A stretch of 64,000 nucleotides of DNA from Terrabacter sp. MAHUQ-38 (GCF_014518425.1 NZ_JACVCU010000003.1:744001-808000), one strand, 5' to 3'; positions 46,401-55,796 are shown, numbered from the stretch's first letter. Numbers and translations: made by a program. The notes: generated by a model from the letters alone, not told the origin.

Positions 46401-47384
46401 TCACCACCAGCCCTGCCGCTTCGCCCACCGCAGCAGGGTCAGGCTGATGCCGAGCATGACGCCGAGGACGAGGAGCAGCTGCGGCACGTGCGTCTCGTCG
46501 TTGACGATGAGGTTCATCCCGTAGACGGACGCGATGGCGGTGACGGGCAGCGTGATGGCGGCGATGACAGCAAGCCGCTCCATGGCCACGGTCATCTTCG
46601 TCGTCACGCGCGTCTGGTAGAGGTCGATGACGCCGACGAGGAACTGCACCTCGCCGTCGCCGAGGCTGCGGACGCGCTCGAACTGGTCGGCCAGGTCGGA
46701 CGCGCGGCGGCGCGCCTCCTCGGGGACGTATCCCTCGAGGAAGGTGATCCGGGCCTGGATGTCGTGGCCCTGCGCGGCCATGGTCCGCGCCGTCATGAGC
46801 TCGTGCCGCATGAGGAAGAGCTGCTCGAGCAGCTCCTCCGGCTTGTGGAAGTCGGCCGCCATGACCTTGGCCTCCATGGCGGGCAGGCGGCTCGCGACCT
46901 CGCGCACCGCGGCACTCTGGCGGCGGGCGACGGCCGAGCCGATGGCGTACGCGAGGTCGTGCGGGCTCGCGGGCCGCAACCGCCCGGCGGCGATGCGTGC
47001 CCGGACGGCGCGCGTCTCCTCGGTCGCCTGCTCGGGCGTGACGATCGGGTTGCGCGGGCCGTGGACGGTGACGAGGTAGCGGTCGCTGACGATCTCGTCG
47101 AGCTCGAGCACGTGGACGTGGCCGCCCGTGCCCGTGAGGGGCGCGTGGAGGATGACGAAGAGGTGCTGCTCGTAGGCGTGGACGGTCGGCACGAAGTTGC
47201 GCTCGGCGCAGTGCTGGCGGACGAGCGCGTGGGCGTGGAGCCGGTCGGCAAGCAGTGCGTCGGCCTCCGCGTCGTAGTCGGGCACGTCGATCCACACGTA
47301 GCCGTCGGTGCGCGCGAGCAGCCCGTCGATGGCGTCGACCGGGTGGTCGGTGATCCCGTCGGCGGTGACGAACGACACCTGCAT
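46401..47384 (-). CDS. corA: CorA-family magnesium/divalent cation transporter
   Basis: 327 residues: large cytosolic N-domain, long helix (FERVRSLGDGEVQFLVGVID and LYQTRVTTKMTVAMERLAVI), TM1 (AAITLPVTAIASVYGMN with the GMN filter), acidic loop NDETH, TM2 and basic end RWAKRQGWW. Homopentameric Mg2+/Co2+ channel. ATG 47384 (MQVSFVTADG) chosen; a longer frame adds an unlikely start. Confidence 0.92.
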   Translation of the reverse strand: MQVSFVTADGITDHPVDAIDGLLARTDGYVWIDVPDYDAEADALLADRLHAHALVRQHCAERNFVPTVHAYEQHLFVILHAPLTGTGGHVHVLELDEIVSDRYLVTVHGPRNPIVTPEQATEETRAVRARIAAGRLRPASPHDLAYAIGSAVARRQSAAVREVASRLPAMEAKVMAADFHKPEELLEQLFLMRHELMTARTMAAQGHDIQARITFLEGYVPEEARRRASDLADQFERVRSLGDGEVQFLVGVIDLYQTRVTTKMTVAMERLAVIAAITLPVTAIASVYGMNLIVNDETHVPQLLLVLGVMLGISLTLLRWAKRQGWW

Positions 47385-47486
47385 GGCCCCACTCTGGCAC
47401 CAGGGGCGCGCGCAGGCCCGCAACCCGCGCGGCACAGGCCCGACGGCAGCGGCGCTCAGCCACCGTCTACGACCGGTCGAACACCG

Positions 47487-48689
47487 TCAACCGGCGACGC
47501 ACGCGCCGGTGTCGACCGCGGCGCCCGCGGACGCGGCCGCGTCGAGGACCGGTTTCACCTCGCTGAGGGTCAGCGCGTAGCCGGTCATGTCGTCCTCGAG
47601 CGACTTGGCGAAGATGACGCCGACGACGCGGCCGTCGGTGTCGAGCAGGGGGCCTCCGGAGTTGCCCGGCTGGACGACGGTGGCGAGCGAGTAGATCTCG
47701 CGGACGACGCGCTCACGGCCGTAGATGTCGAGGCCGCGTGCATCGAGCTCGGCGCGCACCCGGGCCGACACGACGCGGTAGGGCCCGTCGAGCGGGAAGC
47801 CCGGCACGGCCGCGGAGTCACCACGCGTGACGTCGCCGCCGAGCTGGAGGGCCGGCGCGAGCAGGCCCGGCACGTCGAGCACGGCGAGGTCGCGGCGGGG
47901 GTCGAAGATGACGACGCGGGCGCGCAGCGTCTGGTCGCTGCCCTGGACACGCACCTCGTCGGCGCCGGCGACGACGTGGGCGTTCGTGACGATCCGGCCC
48001 GGCGTCAGCACCCAGCCGGTCCCCTCCTGACCGCGCTGGCACGACTCCGACTGCGTGGTCACCTTGACGACCGAGCGGCCGGCCGCGCGGATCGCCTGCG
48101 ATCGCGCGACGGCGGGGTCGGGGTCCTGCACCGGCGTGATGGGCTCGGGGGCGAGCCCGCCGAAGACCTGCGGGAAGCCTTGGCTCGACAGGAAACCACG
48201 GAAGCTCGCGAAGACCTGCCCCGTCTCCTCCGGGACGATGGTGTTGACGATCTGCATGACCTTCGAGTCGGCCATGGCCCTCGAGAGCGTCGGGTTGCCG
48301 GCCGTGCGCAGGGCTCCGCCGATGAACCAGACGATGAGGCTCGCCGCGAGCGCCACGACGATCGCGCCCAGCACCGAGTCGGCCCGCCGGAGCGACGTCT
48401 GCCCGACGCGCCTGCGGATCTGCGCGCCGAGGAGGCTGCCGAGGAACTGTCCGAGCCAGCCGAACCCGACGACCCCGACGATGAGCACGAGGATGCGGGT
48501 GCGGTCGTTGTCGGTGACGGCGGGCCAGCGCGCGAGCATCTGGGGCAGCTGCCACACGGCGAACATCGCGAACGCGAAGAAGCCGACGAGCGAGAAGACG
48601 CTCTGGATGAGGCCTTGGCGGTAGCCGGAGAACCCGTAGGTGAGGAGCAGCAGGACCAGGGCGATGTCGAGCAGGATGCTGCCGCTCAT
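47487..48689 (-). CDS. marP: MarP-like membrane serine protease
   Basis: 400 residues: four N-terminal helices in a CvpA-like domain (to ~165), a linker, then a trypsin-like protease with His in IVTNAHVVAGAD, Asp in DPRRDLAVLDVPG and Ser in VVQPGNSGGPLLD. M. tuberculosis MarP (Rv3671c) protects against acid and oxidative stress outside the membrane. Overlaps the Nudix gene by four bases, the same order as Rv3671c-Rv3672c. Confidence 0.92.
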   Translation of the reverse strand: MSGSILLDIALVLLLLTYGFSGYRQGLIQSVFSLVGFFAFAMFAVWQLPQMLARWPAVTDNDRTRILVLIVGVVGFGWLGQFLGSLLGAQIRRRVGQTSLRRADSVLGAIVVALAASLIVWFIGGALRTAGNPTLSRAMADSKVMQIVNTIVPEETGQVFASFRGFLSSQGFPQVFGGLAPEPITPVQDPDPAVARSQAIRAAGRSVVKVTTQSESCQRGQEGTGWVLTPGRIVTNAHVVAGADEVRVQGSDQTLRARVVIFDPRRDLAVLDVPGLLAPALQLGGDVTRGDSAAVPGFPLDGPYRVVSARVRAELDARGLDIYGRERVVREIYSLATVVQPGNSGGPLLDTDGRVVGVIFAKSLEDDMTGYALTLSEVKPVLDAAASAGAAVDTGACVAG

Positions 48690-49429
48690 CCGCGCCGCCC
48701 TCCGAGGTAGCGCTCGGGCAGCGGCCGCATGACGTCGGCGTCCCACGGCTGGGACAGGCCGCCGAGCTCCAGCACGCTGCTGATGAGCCCGGCGGTGAAG
48801 CCCCACAGGACCAGGTGGTCGAGGTCGAAGCCCGGCCCGACGTAGCCGGACGGGTGCGTCACCGAGAAGCGCGTCGTCGGCGCGACGAGGTGTGACACGG
48901 GGACCGAGAGCACGTCATGCACCTCGGCCGGGTCGCGGACCACGAGCGGCGACGGGTGCGCCCACCAGCCGAGCACGGGCGCCACGACGAACTGCGACGG
49001 TGGCAGGAACAGCGAGGGCAGCTGTGCGATGACCTCGACGCCGGCCGGGTCGACGCCGGTCTCCTCGTGCGCCTCGCGCAGGGCCGTCGCGACGAGGTCG
49101 ACGTCCTCGGGGTCGCGCGCGCCGCCGGGGAAGGCGATCTGGGCGGGCTGCGTCCGCATCGTGTGCGAGCGCTCGATGAGCACGACGTGCTCACCGCTGT
49201 CCTCGGCGCCCGCGGGAGGGGGACCGAAGAGGATGAGGACGGCAGACTCACGGCCGCCCTCCTCCGGTGGCAGGAAGCGCGAGAACCACTCGGGCTCAAC
49301 GCGTTCGAGGCGCTCGGAGAGCTCGGCGACCCACGCCGGCCGCGGCGCTGGCCCGGCCCCGAGCGACGGCGACGGCTCGATGGAACCCGACCTGCCGGCA
49401 TACGCGATGCCGCTGACCACCTTCGTCAC
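48686..49429 (-). CDS. Nudix hydrolase, CoA pyrophosphatase-like
   Basis: 247 residues. The CoA-type pre-Nudix region [18 protein letters not shown] runs into the Nudix box, whose core is REAHEETGV. Such enzymes cut CoA and derivatives to phosphopantetheine and 3',5'-ADP. GTG 49429 overlaps the nth stop; the frame is open farther upstream. Syntenic with Rv3672c. Confidence 0.88.
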   Translation of the reverse strand: MTKVVSGIAYAGRSGSIEPSPSLGAGPAPRPAWVAELSERLERVEPEWFSRFLPPEEGGRESAVLILFGPPPAGAEDSGEHVVLIERSHTMRTQPAQIAFPGGARDPEDVDLVATALREAHEETGVDPAGVEVIAQLPSLFLPPSQFVVAPVLGWWAHPSPLVVRDPAEVHDVLSVPVSHLVAPTTRFSVTHPSGYVGPGFDLDHLVLWGFTAGLISSVLELGGLSQPWDADVMRPLPERYLGGRRG

Positions 49430-50151
49430 TTCGGTGCCAGCTCGTACTTCAGGAGCTTCGCCGCCTTCGCGGGGTCGGTCTCTCCCACTCCGTAGCTGGG
49501 GCACCAGCGCGCGACCGGGCACGCACCGCAGGCCGGCTTCTTCGCGTGGCAGGTCCGCCGTCCATGGAAGATGACGACGTGGCTGAGCATCGTCCAGTCC
49601 TTGCGCATGAAGAGCCGGCCGATCGCGTGCTCGACCTTGACCGGGTCCTCCTCCTCGGTCCAGCCGAAGCGGCGCACGAGCCGCCCGAAGTGGGTGTCGA
49701 CCGTGATGCCGGGGATGTCGAACGCGTTGCCCAGCACGACGTTCGCCGTCTTGCGGCCCACGCCGGGCAAGGTCACGAGGTCCTTGAGCCGCGGAGGCAC
49801 CTCGCCGTCGAAGTTCTCGACGAGGGCCATCCCGAGCTTGATGAGCGCGTCGGTCTTGGCCCGGTAGAAGCCGGTCGGCTGGATGATCGTCTCGAGCTCG
49901 CCGCGGTCGGCGTTCGCGTAGTCGGCGGCCGTGCGGTACTTCGCGAAGACGATCGGCGTCACCTTGTTGACCCCGACGTCGGTCGTCTGCGCCGACAGGA
50001 TGGTCGCGACGAGCAGCTCGAGCGGGCTGGTGAAGTCGAGCTCGCAGTGGGCGTACGGGTAGCGCTCGTGGAGCGCGCGGTACATCTTGCGGGCGCGGCG
50101 CGTGCGCGAGATCGGCGTCTCATCGTCGGTCACGAGGGCTCGAGGGGACAC
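49426..50151 (-). CDS. nth: Endonuclease III
   Basis: 241 residues. DNA glycosylase/AP lyase of base-excision repair: HhH with catalytic Lys ([17 protein letters not shown]), catalytic Asp in [13 protein letters not shown], and the 4Fe-4S cluster C-x6-C-x2-C-x5-C ([17 protein letters not shown]). GTG 50151 lies seven bases after a TACAGT -10-like box, suggesting a leaderless mRNA; GTG 50160 is the longer option. Divergent from crp, as in other actinobacteria. Confidence 0.95.
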   Translation of the reverse strand: MSPRALVTDDETPISRTRRARKMYRALHERYPYAHCELDFTSPLELLVATILSAQTTDVGVNKVTPIVFAKYRTAADYANADRGELETIIQPTGFYRAKTDALIKLGMALVENFDGEVPPRLKDLVTLPGVGRKTANVVLGNAFDIPGITVDTHFGRLVRRFGWTEEEDPVKVEHAIGRLFMRKDWTMLSHVVIFHGRRTCHAKKPACGACPVARWCPSYGVGETDPAKAAKLLKYELAPK

Positions 50152-50356
50152 GCACGACACTGTATGCCGCCCCCCTGTCGTTCGCCGGGCGACCTCCGCC
50201 GCGTGGGCTGGTCAGACCGGCCCCGACGGGCGGCGTGCCGGTTCCGTGAGGAGGAAGAAGGCCAGCGAGGTGAGGAAGGACGCAACCCCCAGGAACGTGA
50301 CGGACGTTGCGTCCCGTGGCAGGGCGACCGCATACCGGACGTGGCACACTGACCCC

Positions 50357-51034
50357 GTGGATCTCGACGTGGTGAGGCGCGCGCCCCTGTTCAAGGCACT
50401 CGACGACGAGGCGGCCTCGGCGCTGCAGTCGGAGATGAGCCGATCGCACATGGAGCGCGGCGACGTGCTCTTCCACGAGGGTGACCGGGGCGACACGCTC
50501 TACGTCATCGCGGAGGGCAAGATCAAGCTCGGGCGCACGAGCCCCGACGGTCGCGAGAACCTCGTCGCCATCCTCGGCCCGGGCGAGATGTTCGGCGAGC
50601 TCAGCCTCTTCGACCCGGGGCCGCGCACCATGACGGCCACCGCCGTCGCCGAGACCCAGCTGCTCGGCCTCGGCAACGAGTCGCTGACCGGCCTGCTGTC
50701 CGGTCGCCCGGAGGTCTCCAAGGCCCTCCTCGCAGCCCTCGCGCAGCGGCTGCGCCGCACCAACGCGCACCTCGCCGACCTCGTCTTCACCGACGTCCCC
50801 GGCCGCGTGGCCAAGGCCCTGCTCGACCTGTCCGAGCGCTTCGGCCGACCTGTCGAGGGCGGCATCATGGTCAGCCACGACCTGACCCAGGAGGAGCTGG
50901 CGCAGCTCGTCGGCGCCTCCCGCGAGACGGTCAACAAGGCGCTCGCCGACTTCGCGACCCGCGGCTGGCTGAGGCTCGAGGCCCGTGCCGTCCTGCTCCA
51001 GGACGTCGAGCGGCTCAAGCGCCGAGCCCGCTGA
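50357..51034 (+). CDS. crp: Crp/Fnr-family global regulator
   Basis: 225 residues. cNMP-binding beta-barrel with FHEGDRGDTLYVIAEGKIKL and the phosphate-binding cassette MFGELSLFDPGPRTMTATA, C-helix, and HTH LTQEELAQLVGASRETVNKA. Position next to nth and the FxDVxRRAPLFKALDDEA opening match Crp of M. tuberculosis (Rv3676) and S. coelicolor SCO3571, which control growth and metabolism with cAMP. GTG 50357 has no ribosome site; CACACT six bases upstream may be the -10 of a leaderless transcript. Confidence 0.93.
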   Translation: MDLDVVRRAPLFKALDDEAASALQSEMSRSHMERGDVLFHEGDRGDTLYVIAEGKIKLGRTSPDGRENLVAILGPGEMFGELSLFDPGPRTMTATAVAETQLLGLGNESLTGLLSGRPEVSKALLAALAQRLRRTNAHLADLVFTDVPGRVAKALLDLSERFGRPVEGGIMVSHDLTQEELAQLVGASRETVNKALADFATRGWLRLEARAVLLQDVERLKRRAR

Positions 51035-51064
51035 GGCACCCGCGGACGCGCGGACGCGCGGCCC

Positions 51065-51730
51065 TCAACGGCTGAAGGACCAGCCGGCCGCGCCGTTGAC
51101 GACGACACGGTCAGCGGCCGACGCGGCCGACGCCACGAGCGCGGCGTTGACCTCGTCGGTCTGCTCCACCCAGGTCGCCGCTGCGGTCGGCTCCTTGCCG
51201 AACGTGACATGGCGCTCGACGAGCCGGGCCCGGCGCAGGTCGTCGTCGCCGGTGACGTACCAGACCTCGTCGAGCCGGGCGCGCGCCGCCTGCCACCTCG
51301 GCTCGGGCAGCAGGAGGTAGTTGCCCTCGGTGACGACGAGGCGCGCGCTCGGCGGCACGACCATGGCGGCGGCGATCGGCTGCTCGAGCGTCCGCTCGAA
51401 GCCCGGCGCGTAGACCCAGCTGTCGGGCTCCTCGACGAGCCGGCGCAGCAGGTGCGCGTAGCCGTCGGCGTCGAACGTGTCCGGCGCACCCTTGCGGTCC
51501 CGCGAGCCGAGCCGCTCGAGCTGCACGTCGGCGAGGTGGAAGCCGTCCATGGGGACGTGGGCCACCCAGTCCTCGCCGTGGGCGGCCGCGACCCCGGCCA
51601 CGACGGCGTCCGCGAGGGTCGACTTGCCCGCGCCGGGCACGCCGGCGATGCCGAGCACGGCCCGGCGGCGGTCGCCGACGAGGTCGACGGCCGCCGCGAC
51701 GAGCTGCTCGAGGCCTACGGTGACGGTCAT
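51065..51730 (-). CDS. Nucleoside/nucleotide kinase family protein (uridine kinase-like)
   Basis: 221 residues. P-loop GIAGVPGAGKST, HVPMDGFHLADVQLERLG (the DGFH substrate motif of the PanK/uridine kinase/fructose kinase subgroup), LVVTEGNYLLLPEPRW and the lid region RLVERHVTFGKEP. Phosphorylates a nucleoside or sugar. It is not part of the usual crp neighbourhood, so it is a local addition. Confidence 0.85.
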   Translation of the reverse strand: MTVTVGLEQLVAAAVDLVGDRRRAVLGIAGVPGAGKSTLADAVVAGVAAAHGEDWVAHVPMDGFHLADVQLERLGSRDRKGAPDTFDADGYAHLLRRLVEEPDSWVYAPGFERTLEQPIAAAMVVPPSARLVVTEGNYLLLPEPRWQAARARLDEVWYVTGDDDLRRARLVERHVTFGKEPTAAATWVEQTDEVNAALVASAASAADRVVVNGAAGWSFSR

Positions 51731-51773
51731 CGCCCCAGTCTCGCCCAGACTCGGGTCGAGGGGCGTCAGGTGC

Positions 51774-52529
51774 TCAGATGCCGCACTGCGACGCGCTCCA
51801 GGTCCGTCCCGCGCGGATGTCGACGTGCGTGTGGTCGGAGTGGCCCGGGTAGCCGGGACCGAAGATGCCGCCCATGCCGGCGTAGCGGGCGCTCTGCGCG
51901 ATGCCGCACAAGGTCGTGCCCCCGTCGGCCGGCACGAGGTCGAGCGCCGTGCCGTAGGTGTGCTGCCCCGAGCCGGACCCACCGACCGCGGCGTCGCACG
52001 CCTTGTCGCGGAAGCCCGACGTGACGCGCATGGGGTGGTCGCCCATGCGGTGGCGCAGCGCCTCGGCCCGCCACATGACGCGCTTGAGGTTCTCGCGGGC
52101 GGTCGCGAGCGAGACCGAGCCGTTGCCGTTGAGTCCGCGGCCGCAGTTCTCGCTCGCCTCGGCGTACGAGAAGTGGAGCGGCGTGCAGTCGGGGTCCTGC
52201 AGCTCGTAGAGCTTGGAGTACGTCGCGGGTCCGGCCACCCCGTCGGCCCCGAGGCCGTACGCGCTCTGGAAGCTGCGCACCGCCGTCTGGGTCTGCGCGC
52301 CGAAGGATCCGTCGACCGCCATGTTGACCCCGTAGCCGGCCCAGCCGGCGACGCGGATCTGCAGCTCGGCGACGTCGGAGCCGCTGGTGCCCGAGCTGAG
52401 CGTCCTGCTCCACGTGTAGCACTCGTCGGCGTGCGCGGCTGGTGCCGACACCGTCACCGCGCCGGCGGTGAGCCCTGCCGAAGCGAGGACGAAGATCAGT
52501 AGTGCTCTGAGGATTCGGTGACCACGCAT
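51774..52529 (-). CDS. Secreted peptidoglycan-binding and M15-type peptidase
   Basis: 251 residues. Signal peptide (RALLIFVLASAGLTAGAVTV ... PAAHA), a PG_binding_1 domain (~45-110; GSFGAQTQTAVRSFQSAYGL) and a C-terminal M15/peptidase domain with RVTSGFRDKACDAAVGG, Zn ligands in SGQHTYGTALDLVP (H, D) and HSDHTHVDIR (H). Probably a D,D-carboxypeptidase or endopeptidase acting on cell wall. Confidence 0.88.
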   Translation of the reverse strand: MRGHRILRALLIFVLASAGLTAGAVTVSAPAAHADECYTWSRTLSSGTSGSDVAELQIRVAGWAGYGVNMAVDGSFGAQTQTAVRSFQSAYGLGADGVAGPATYSKLYELQDPDCTPLHFSYAEASENCGRGLNGNGSVSLATARENLKRVMWRAEALRHRMGDHPMRVTSGFRDKACDAAVGGSGSGQHTYGTALDLVPADGGTTLCGIAQSARYAGMGGIFGPGYPGHSDHTHVDIRAGRTWSASQCGI

Positions 52530-52623
52530 GGTTTCCCTGTCCGTGTGAATGGTGCCCGGCCGGTCGGCCGGAGCCCTTTCACCCTTACGGCCCGCTCGGG
52601 TCCCCGCATCTCGAAGCCGGACG

Positions 52624-53421
52624 TCACGGGTGCGTTCGGAGGTACTCCAGCTGCGCCTGCACCGACAGCTCGGCCGCGGGCCAGACGCTCCGCGGCACGT
52701 CGGCGTACACCGTCTCGACGACGTCGTATGCCGTGTGCGCACCTCGGGCGAGCGCCTGCCGGACCTGGTCGAGCCGTTCGGCACGATGCTCGAGGTAGAA
52801 GGTCACGGTGGCGGCGGCGTCGGCGACGAAAGGTCCGTGCCCCGGGAGCAGGCTCGTGACGGTGCCGGCCCGCGTCAGCGCCTCGATGCGGTCGAGCGAG
52901 GCGAGGTAGGCCTCGAGGCTGCCGTCGGGCCAGGCGACCACGGTCGTGCCGCGGCCGAGGATCGTGTCGCCCGTCAGCAGGGTGTTGTCGGCCGGCAGCA
53001 CGAAGGAGTAGGAGTCGCTCGTGTGGCCCGGCGTCTCGACGGCGAGGATCTCGAGGCCGCCGACGACGATCGTCTCGCCGGCCCAGAGGTCGTCGTGGCC
53101 GCGGCCGAACGCCCGCACCGGCGCGCCGGTCAGCTCGTGGAAGCGGTCGGCGCTCTCGGCGTGGTCGTCGTGGCCGTGGGTGAGGAGCGTGAGCGCGACG
53201 CGTCGGCCGGTCTCGGACACGCGGTCGAGCACGTGCTGCAGGTGGCCCTCGTCGAGTGGTCCGGGGTCGACGACGACGACCTCGTCGGAGCCGGGCTCGG
53301 TGAGCAGCCAGGTGTTCGTCCCGTCGAGCGTCATCGGCGAGGGGTTCGGGCACAGCACGCACTCGGCGCGCTCGCTCGTGACGCCGCCGGTCCAGCCCGG
53401 GTCGGCCGTCGCGCCGTTCAC
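52624..53421 (-). CDS. Metallo-beta-lactamase-fold hydrolase
   Basis: 265 residues. Zn-binding THGHDDHAESAD (HxHxDH), TPGHTSDSY, LLTGDTILGRG and LPGHGP are the full MBL set; the C-terminal helix domain resembles LACTB2-like proteins. Syntenic with Rv3677c. GTG 53421 selected as the first in-frame start after the Nudix gene; no strong ribosome site. Confidence 0.88.
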   Translation of the reverse strand: MNGATADPGWTGGVTSERAECVLCPNPSPMTLDGTNTWLLTEPGSDEVVVVDPGPLDEGHLQHVLDRVSETGRRVALTLLTHGHDDHAESADRFHELTGAPVRAFGRGHDDLWAGETIVVGGLEILAVETPGHTSDSYSFVLPADNTLLTGDTILGRGTTVVAWPDGSLEAYLASLDRIEALTRAGTVTSLLPGHGPFVADAAATVTFYLEHRAERLDQVRQALARGAHTAYDVVETVYADVPRSVWPAAELSVQAQLEYLRTHP

Positions 53422-53461
53422 GGCCGCCCGTTCCCGACGGCGACCGACGACGGCCTGCCCC

Positions 53462-54292
53462 TCATCGCTGCACGATCTCCATGGCAGCGCCGGTGGGGCC
53501 GCTGACGACCTCCGGCATGACGAGGGGCAGGAACTCGCTGTGGACGACGACGTCTGCGGCGGAAGGCGCGTCGCGGATCTCCTCCACGCAGATGACGGTC
53601 GGAGGGAGCATGAGGGCGGTGCCGGCGGCATACGCCTTGAGCAGCTCGGACGGCACGACCCAGGTTGCCTGGTCGGCCTCGGTGGTCTCGCCATCGGCGA
53701 CCTGGAACGGTGGCATGAGCGCGGCGAAGAACCACGTGTCGTAGCGGCGGGGCTCGAAGACCGGCGTCACCCAGTGCGCCTTCGCGACGATGAGGTCCGA
53801 GCGCAGCACGAGGCCCTTGTCGCGGAGCACGTCGGCGAGGGCGATCCTGCGCTCGACGAGCGCACGCCGGATGTCGACCCACTCGGGGTCGTCGACCCGG
53901 GCGAGCGGGCCGCTCGCCGACGGGCCCGCGAGCAGCACGCCGCACTCCTCGAGGAGCTCGCGGATCGCGGCGGCGACGTACATCTGTGCCTCGGCGGGTG
54001 AGCAGTCGAGCCGCTCGGCCCACTCGAACGGCGACGGCCCCGCCCAGGGGAGCCCGACCTCGCCGTCGCGCTCGTCGACGCCGCCGCCGGGGAAGACCAT
54101 CATGCTCGGGGCGAACGCCATCTCGGAGACGCGCCGCAGCATGAAGACCTCGGGGCCGGTCGCTGCGTCGCGCACCAGCATGACGGTGCTCGCCCGGCGT
54201 GGCTCGGCCTCCTCCCAGCGCTCGCCGGCGAGCCAGCGGGTGGCCGCGTCGGAGATGCCCGGTGTGGTGGTCAGGGGGAACTGGCGACCCAC
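53462..54292 (-). CDS. Nudix hydrolase, NUDT19-like
   Basis: 276 residues. The Nudix box is split: VFPGGGVDERDGE, a ~30-residue insert, then AAIRELLEECGVLLAG. A long insert here is typical of NUDT19/acyl-CoA diphosphatase-like members. Predicted to hydrolyse CoA-type or other nucleoside diphosphates. It lies between the MBL and RidA genes. Confidence 0.82.
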   Translation of the reverse strand: MGRQFPLTTTPGISDAATRWLAGERWEEAEPRRASTVMLVRDAATGPEVFMLRRVSEMAFAPSMMVFPGGGVDERDGEVGLPWAGPSPFEWAERLDCSPAEAQMYVAAAIRELLEECGVLLAGPSASGPLARVDDPEWVDIRRALVERRIALADVLRDKGLVLRSDLIVAKAHWVTPVFEPRRYDTWFFAALMPPFQVADGETTEADQATWVVPSELLKAYAAGTALMLPPTVICVEEIRDAPSAADVVVHSEFLPLVMPEVVSGPTGAAMEIVQR

Positions 54293-54302
54293 GGCGACCC
54301 GA

Positions 54303-54767
54303 TCAGTGGGCGACGGAGACGATGACCTCGACCTCGACCGGCGCGTCGAGCGGCAAGGCGGCCACGCCGACGGCCGAGCGGGCGTGGATCCCCTTGTCCC
54401 CGAAGGCCTTCGCGAGCAGCTCGCTCGCGCCGTTGATCACGCCGGGCTGGCCGGTGAACGAGGGGTCGGACGCGACGAAGCCGACGACCTTGACGACTCG
54501 CGAGACGGTGTCGAGGTCACCGACCTCGGACTTGATGGCGGCGATCGCGTTGAGCGCACAGGTCGCCGCGAGCGCCTTGGCGGTCTCGGCGTCGACCTCG
54601 GCGCCGACCTTGCCGGACGCAGCGAGCGCACCGTCGACCATCGGCAGCTGGCCCGACGTGAAGACCAGGTCGCCCTCCCGGACGACGGGGATGTAGGCGG
54701 CAACGGGCGGCACGACCTCGGGCACGGTGAGGCCGAGCTCGGACAGGCGGTCTTCGACAGCAGACAT
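54303..54767 (-). CDS. RidA family protein
   Basis: 154 residues. LVFTSGQLPMVDG, CALNAIAAIKSEVGDLDTVS and HARSAVGVAALPLDAPVEVE fit the YjgF/YER057c/UK114 (RidA) fold; the Arg in HARSAVG is the one that binds the imine substrate carboxylate. RidA deaminates reactive enamines/imines. Equivalent to Rv3678c. Confidence 0.88.
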   Translation of the reverse strand: MSAVEDRLSELGLTVPEVVPPVAAYIPVVREGDLVFTSGQLPMVDGALAASGKVGAEVDAETAKALAATCALNAIAAIKSEVGDLDTVSRVVKVVGFVASDPSFTGQPGVINGASELLAKAFGDKGIHARSAVGVAALPLDAPVEVEVIVSVAH

Positions 54768-54778
54768 GAGCAGGCTCC

Positions 54779-54934
54779 TCAGGACTTCGGGCGCTTGAAG
54801 TAGGCGACTAGGCTCGTGCCGTCCGGGCCGTTGACGATCTGGACGAGCTCCCACCCGTCCGCCCCGAAGTTGTCGAGGATCTGCTTGGTGTTGTGGATCA
54901 GAAGCGGTGCGGTGAGGTATTCCCACTGGGTCAT
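54779..54934 (-). CDS. DUF4177-like small protein
   Basis: 51 residues: MTQWEYLTAPLLIHNTKQIL, then NFGADGWELVQIV and AYFKRPKS, matching the W-E-Y...D-G-W-E-L-V pattern of DUF4177-type proteins (compare Rv3678A). ATG 54934 lies seven bases past TAGGGT, so the mRNA is probably leaderless; ATG 54940 would add two residues. Twelve bases separate it from ridA. Function unknown. Confidence 0.82.
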   Translation of the reverse strand: MTQWEYLTAPLLIHNTKQILDNFGADGWELVQIVNGPDGTSLVAYFKRPKS

Positions 54935-54998
54935 GGCCATCACCCTACTCAGTGGGTCGGCGGCCCTCGCGGCGTGCGGGAGTGGCACTGCTGACACG

Positions 54999-55796
54999 AT
55001 GACGCCCATGACCAGCGGGACGAGCGGCACCGGCCCGAGCACCCCGCCGCCGCCGGCGGGCGCGGGCACACGGTCCTACGGGTCCGACCCGGCGCAGGTC
55101 TACGACGTCCTCACCCCGGCAGCGGGTGCTCCGGCGGCGACGGGCACGGTGGTCGTCGTCCACGGCGGATTCTGGCGGGCGGCGTACGACCGCCAGCACG
55201 CGCTGCCCGAGGCGCAGGCCTTTGCGGACACCGGCTTCCACGTCGTGCTCGCCGAGTACCGCCGCGTCGGTATGCCGGGGGGCGGCGTCCCCGGCACCCT
55301 CGACGACGTGCGCGACCTCCTCGCGTCGGTGTCTGCCCGGGACGACCTGCCGAAGCCGCTCGTCCTCGTCGGACACTCGGCCGGCGGGCACCTCGTCACG
55401 TGGGTGGCCGGCCAACCCTGGGCCCGGGACCGGCGCATCGCCGGCGTCGTGTCGCTCGCCGGGGTCGTGGACCTGGGGGCCGCGGACCGCTTGCACCTCG
55501 GCGACGACGCGACGCGCGACTTCGTCGGCTCGGGGCCGGGCACACCGGCCTGGACGTCGGCCGACCCGATGAGCAGCCTGCCGCCGACGGTTCCCGTGCG
55601 GCTCGTCAACGGCGCCGACGACGACACCGTGCCGCTCGGTGTATCCGACGACTACGTCTCGAGGGCGACGGCCGCCGGCGGCGACGTCACCGAGGTGGTC
55701 GTCGAGGGCGCCGACCACTTCGCCGTCATCGACCCCGACTCGGATGCCTTCGACCGCGTCCTCGCGGCCGTCCGGTCGCTCGCGAGGACCGGCTGA
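54999..55796 (+). CDS. Alpha/beta hydrolase (kynurenine formamidase/esterase-like)
   Basis: 265 residues. VVVVHGGFWRAAYDRQHALP (oxyanion HGG), nucleophile elbow LVGHSAGGHLVTWVAGQPW, acid in VRLVNGADDDTVP and His in GADHFAVIDP. BD-FAE/kynurenine-formamidase-like enzymes have the HGGxW motif. N-terminus is low-complexity (GTSGTGPSTPPPPAGAG); starts at 54999 and 55008 both possible. Not in the conserved actinobacterial order, so a local insertion. Confidence 0.82.
   Translation: MTPMTSGTSGTGPSTPPPPAGAGTRSYGSDPAQVYDVLTPAAGAPAATGTVVVVHGGFWRAAYDRQHALPEAQAFADTGFHVVLAEYRRVGMPGGGVPGTLDDVRDLLASVSARDDLPKPLVLVGHSAGGHLVTWVAGQPWARDRRIAGVVSLAGVVDLGAADRLHLGDDATRDFVGSGPGTPAWTSADPMSSLPPTVPVRLVNGADDDTVPLGVSDDYVSRATAAGGDVTEVVVEGADHFAVIDPDSDAFDRVLAAVRSLARTG

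Noticed and set aside
54933-55001. Apparent lipoprotein signal (MAITLLSGSAALAAC) upstream of the alpha/beta hydrolase
   Set aside because: No positive N-terminal residues, it overlaps the divergent DUF4177 start and promoter, and cytosolic homologues begin later; probably chance.
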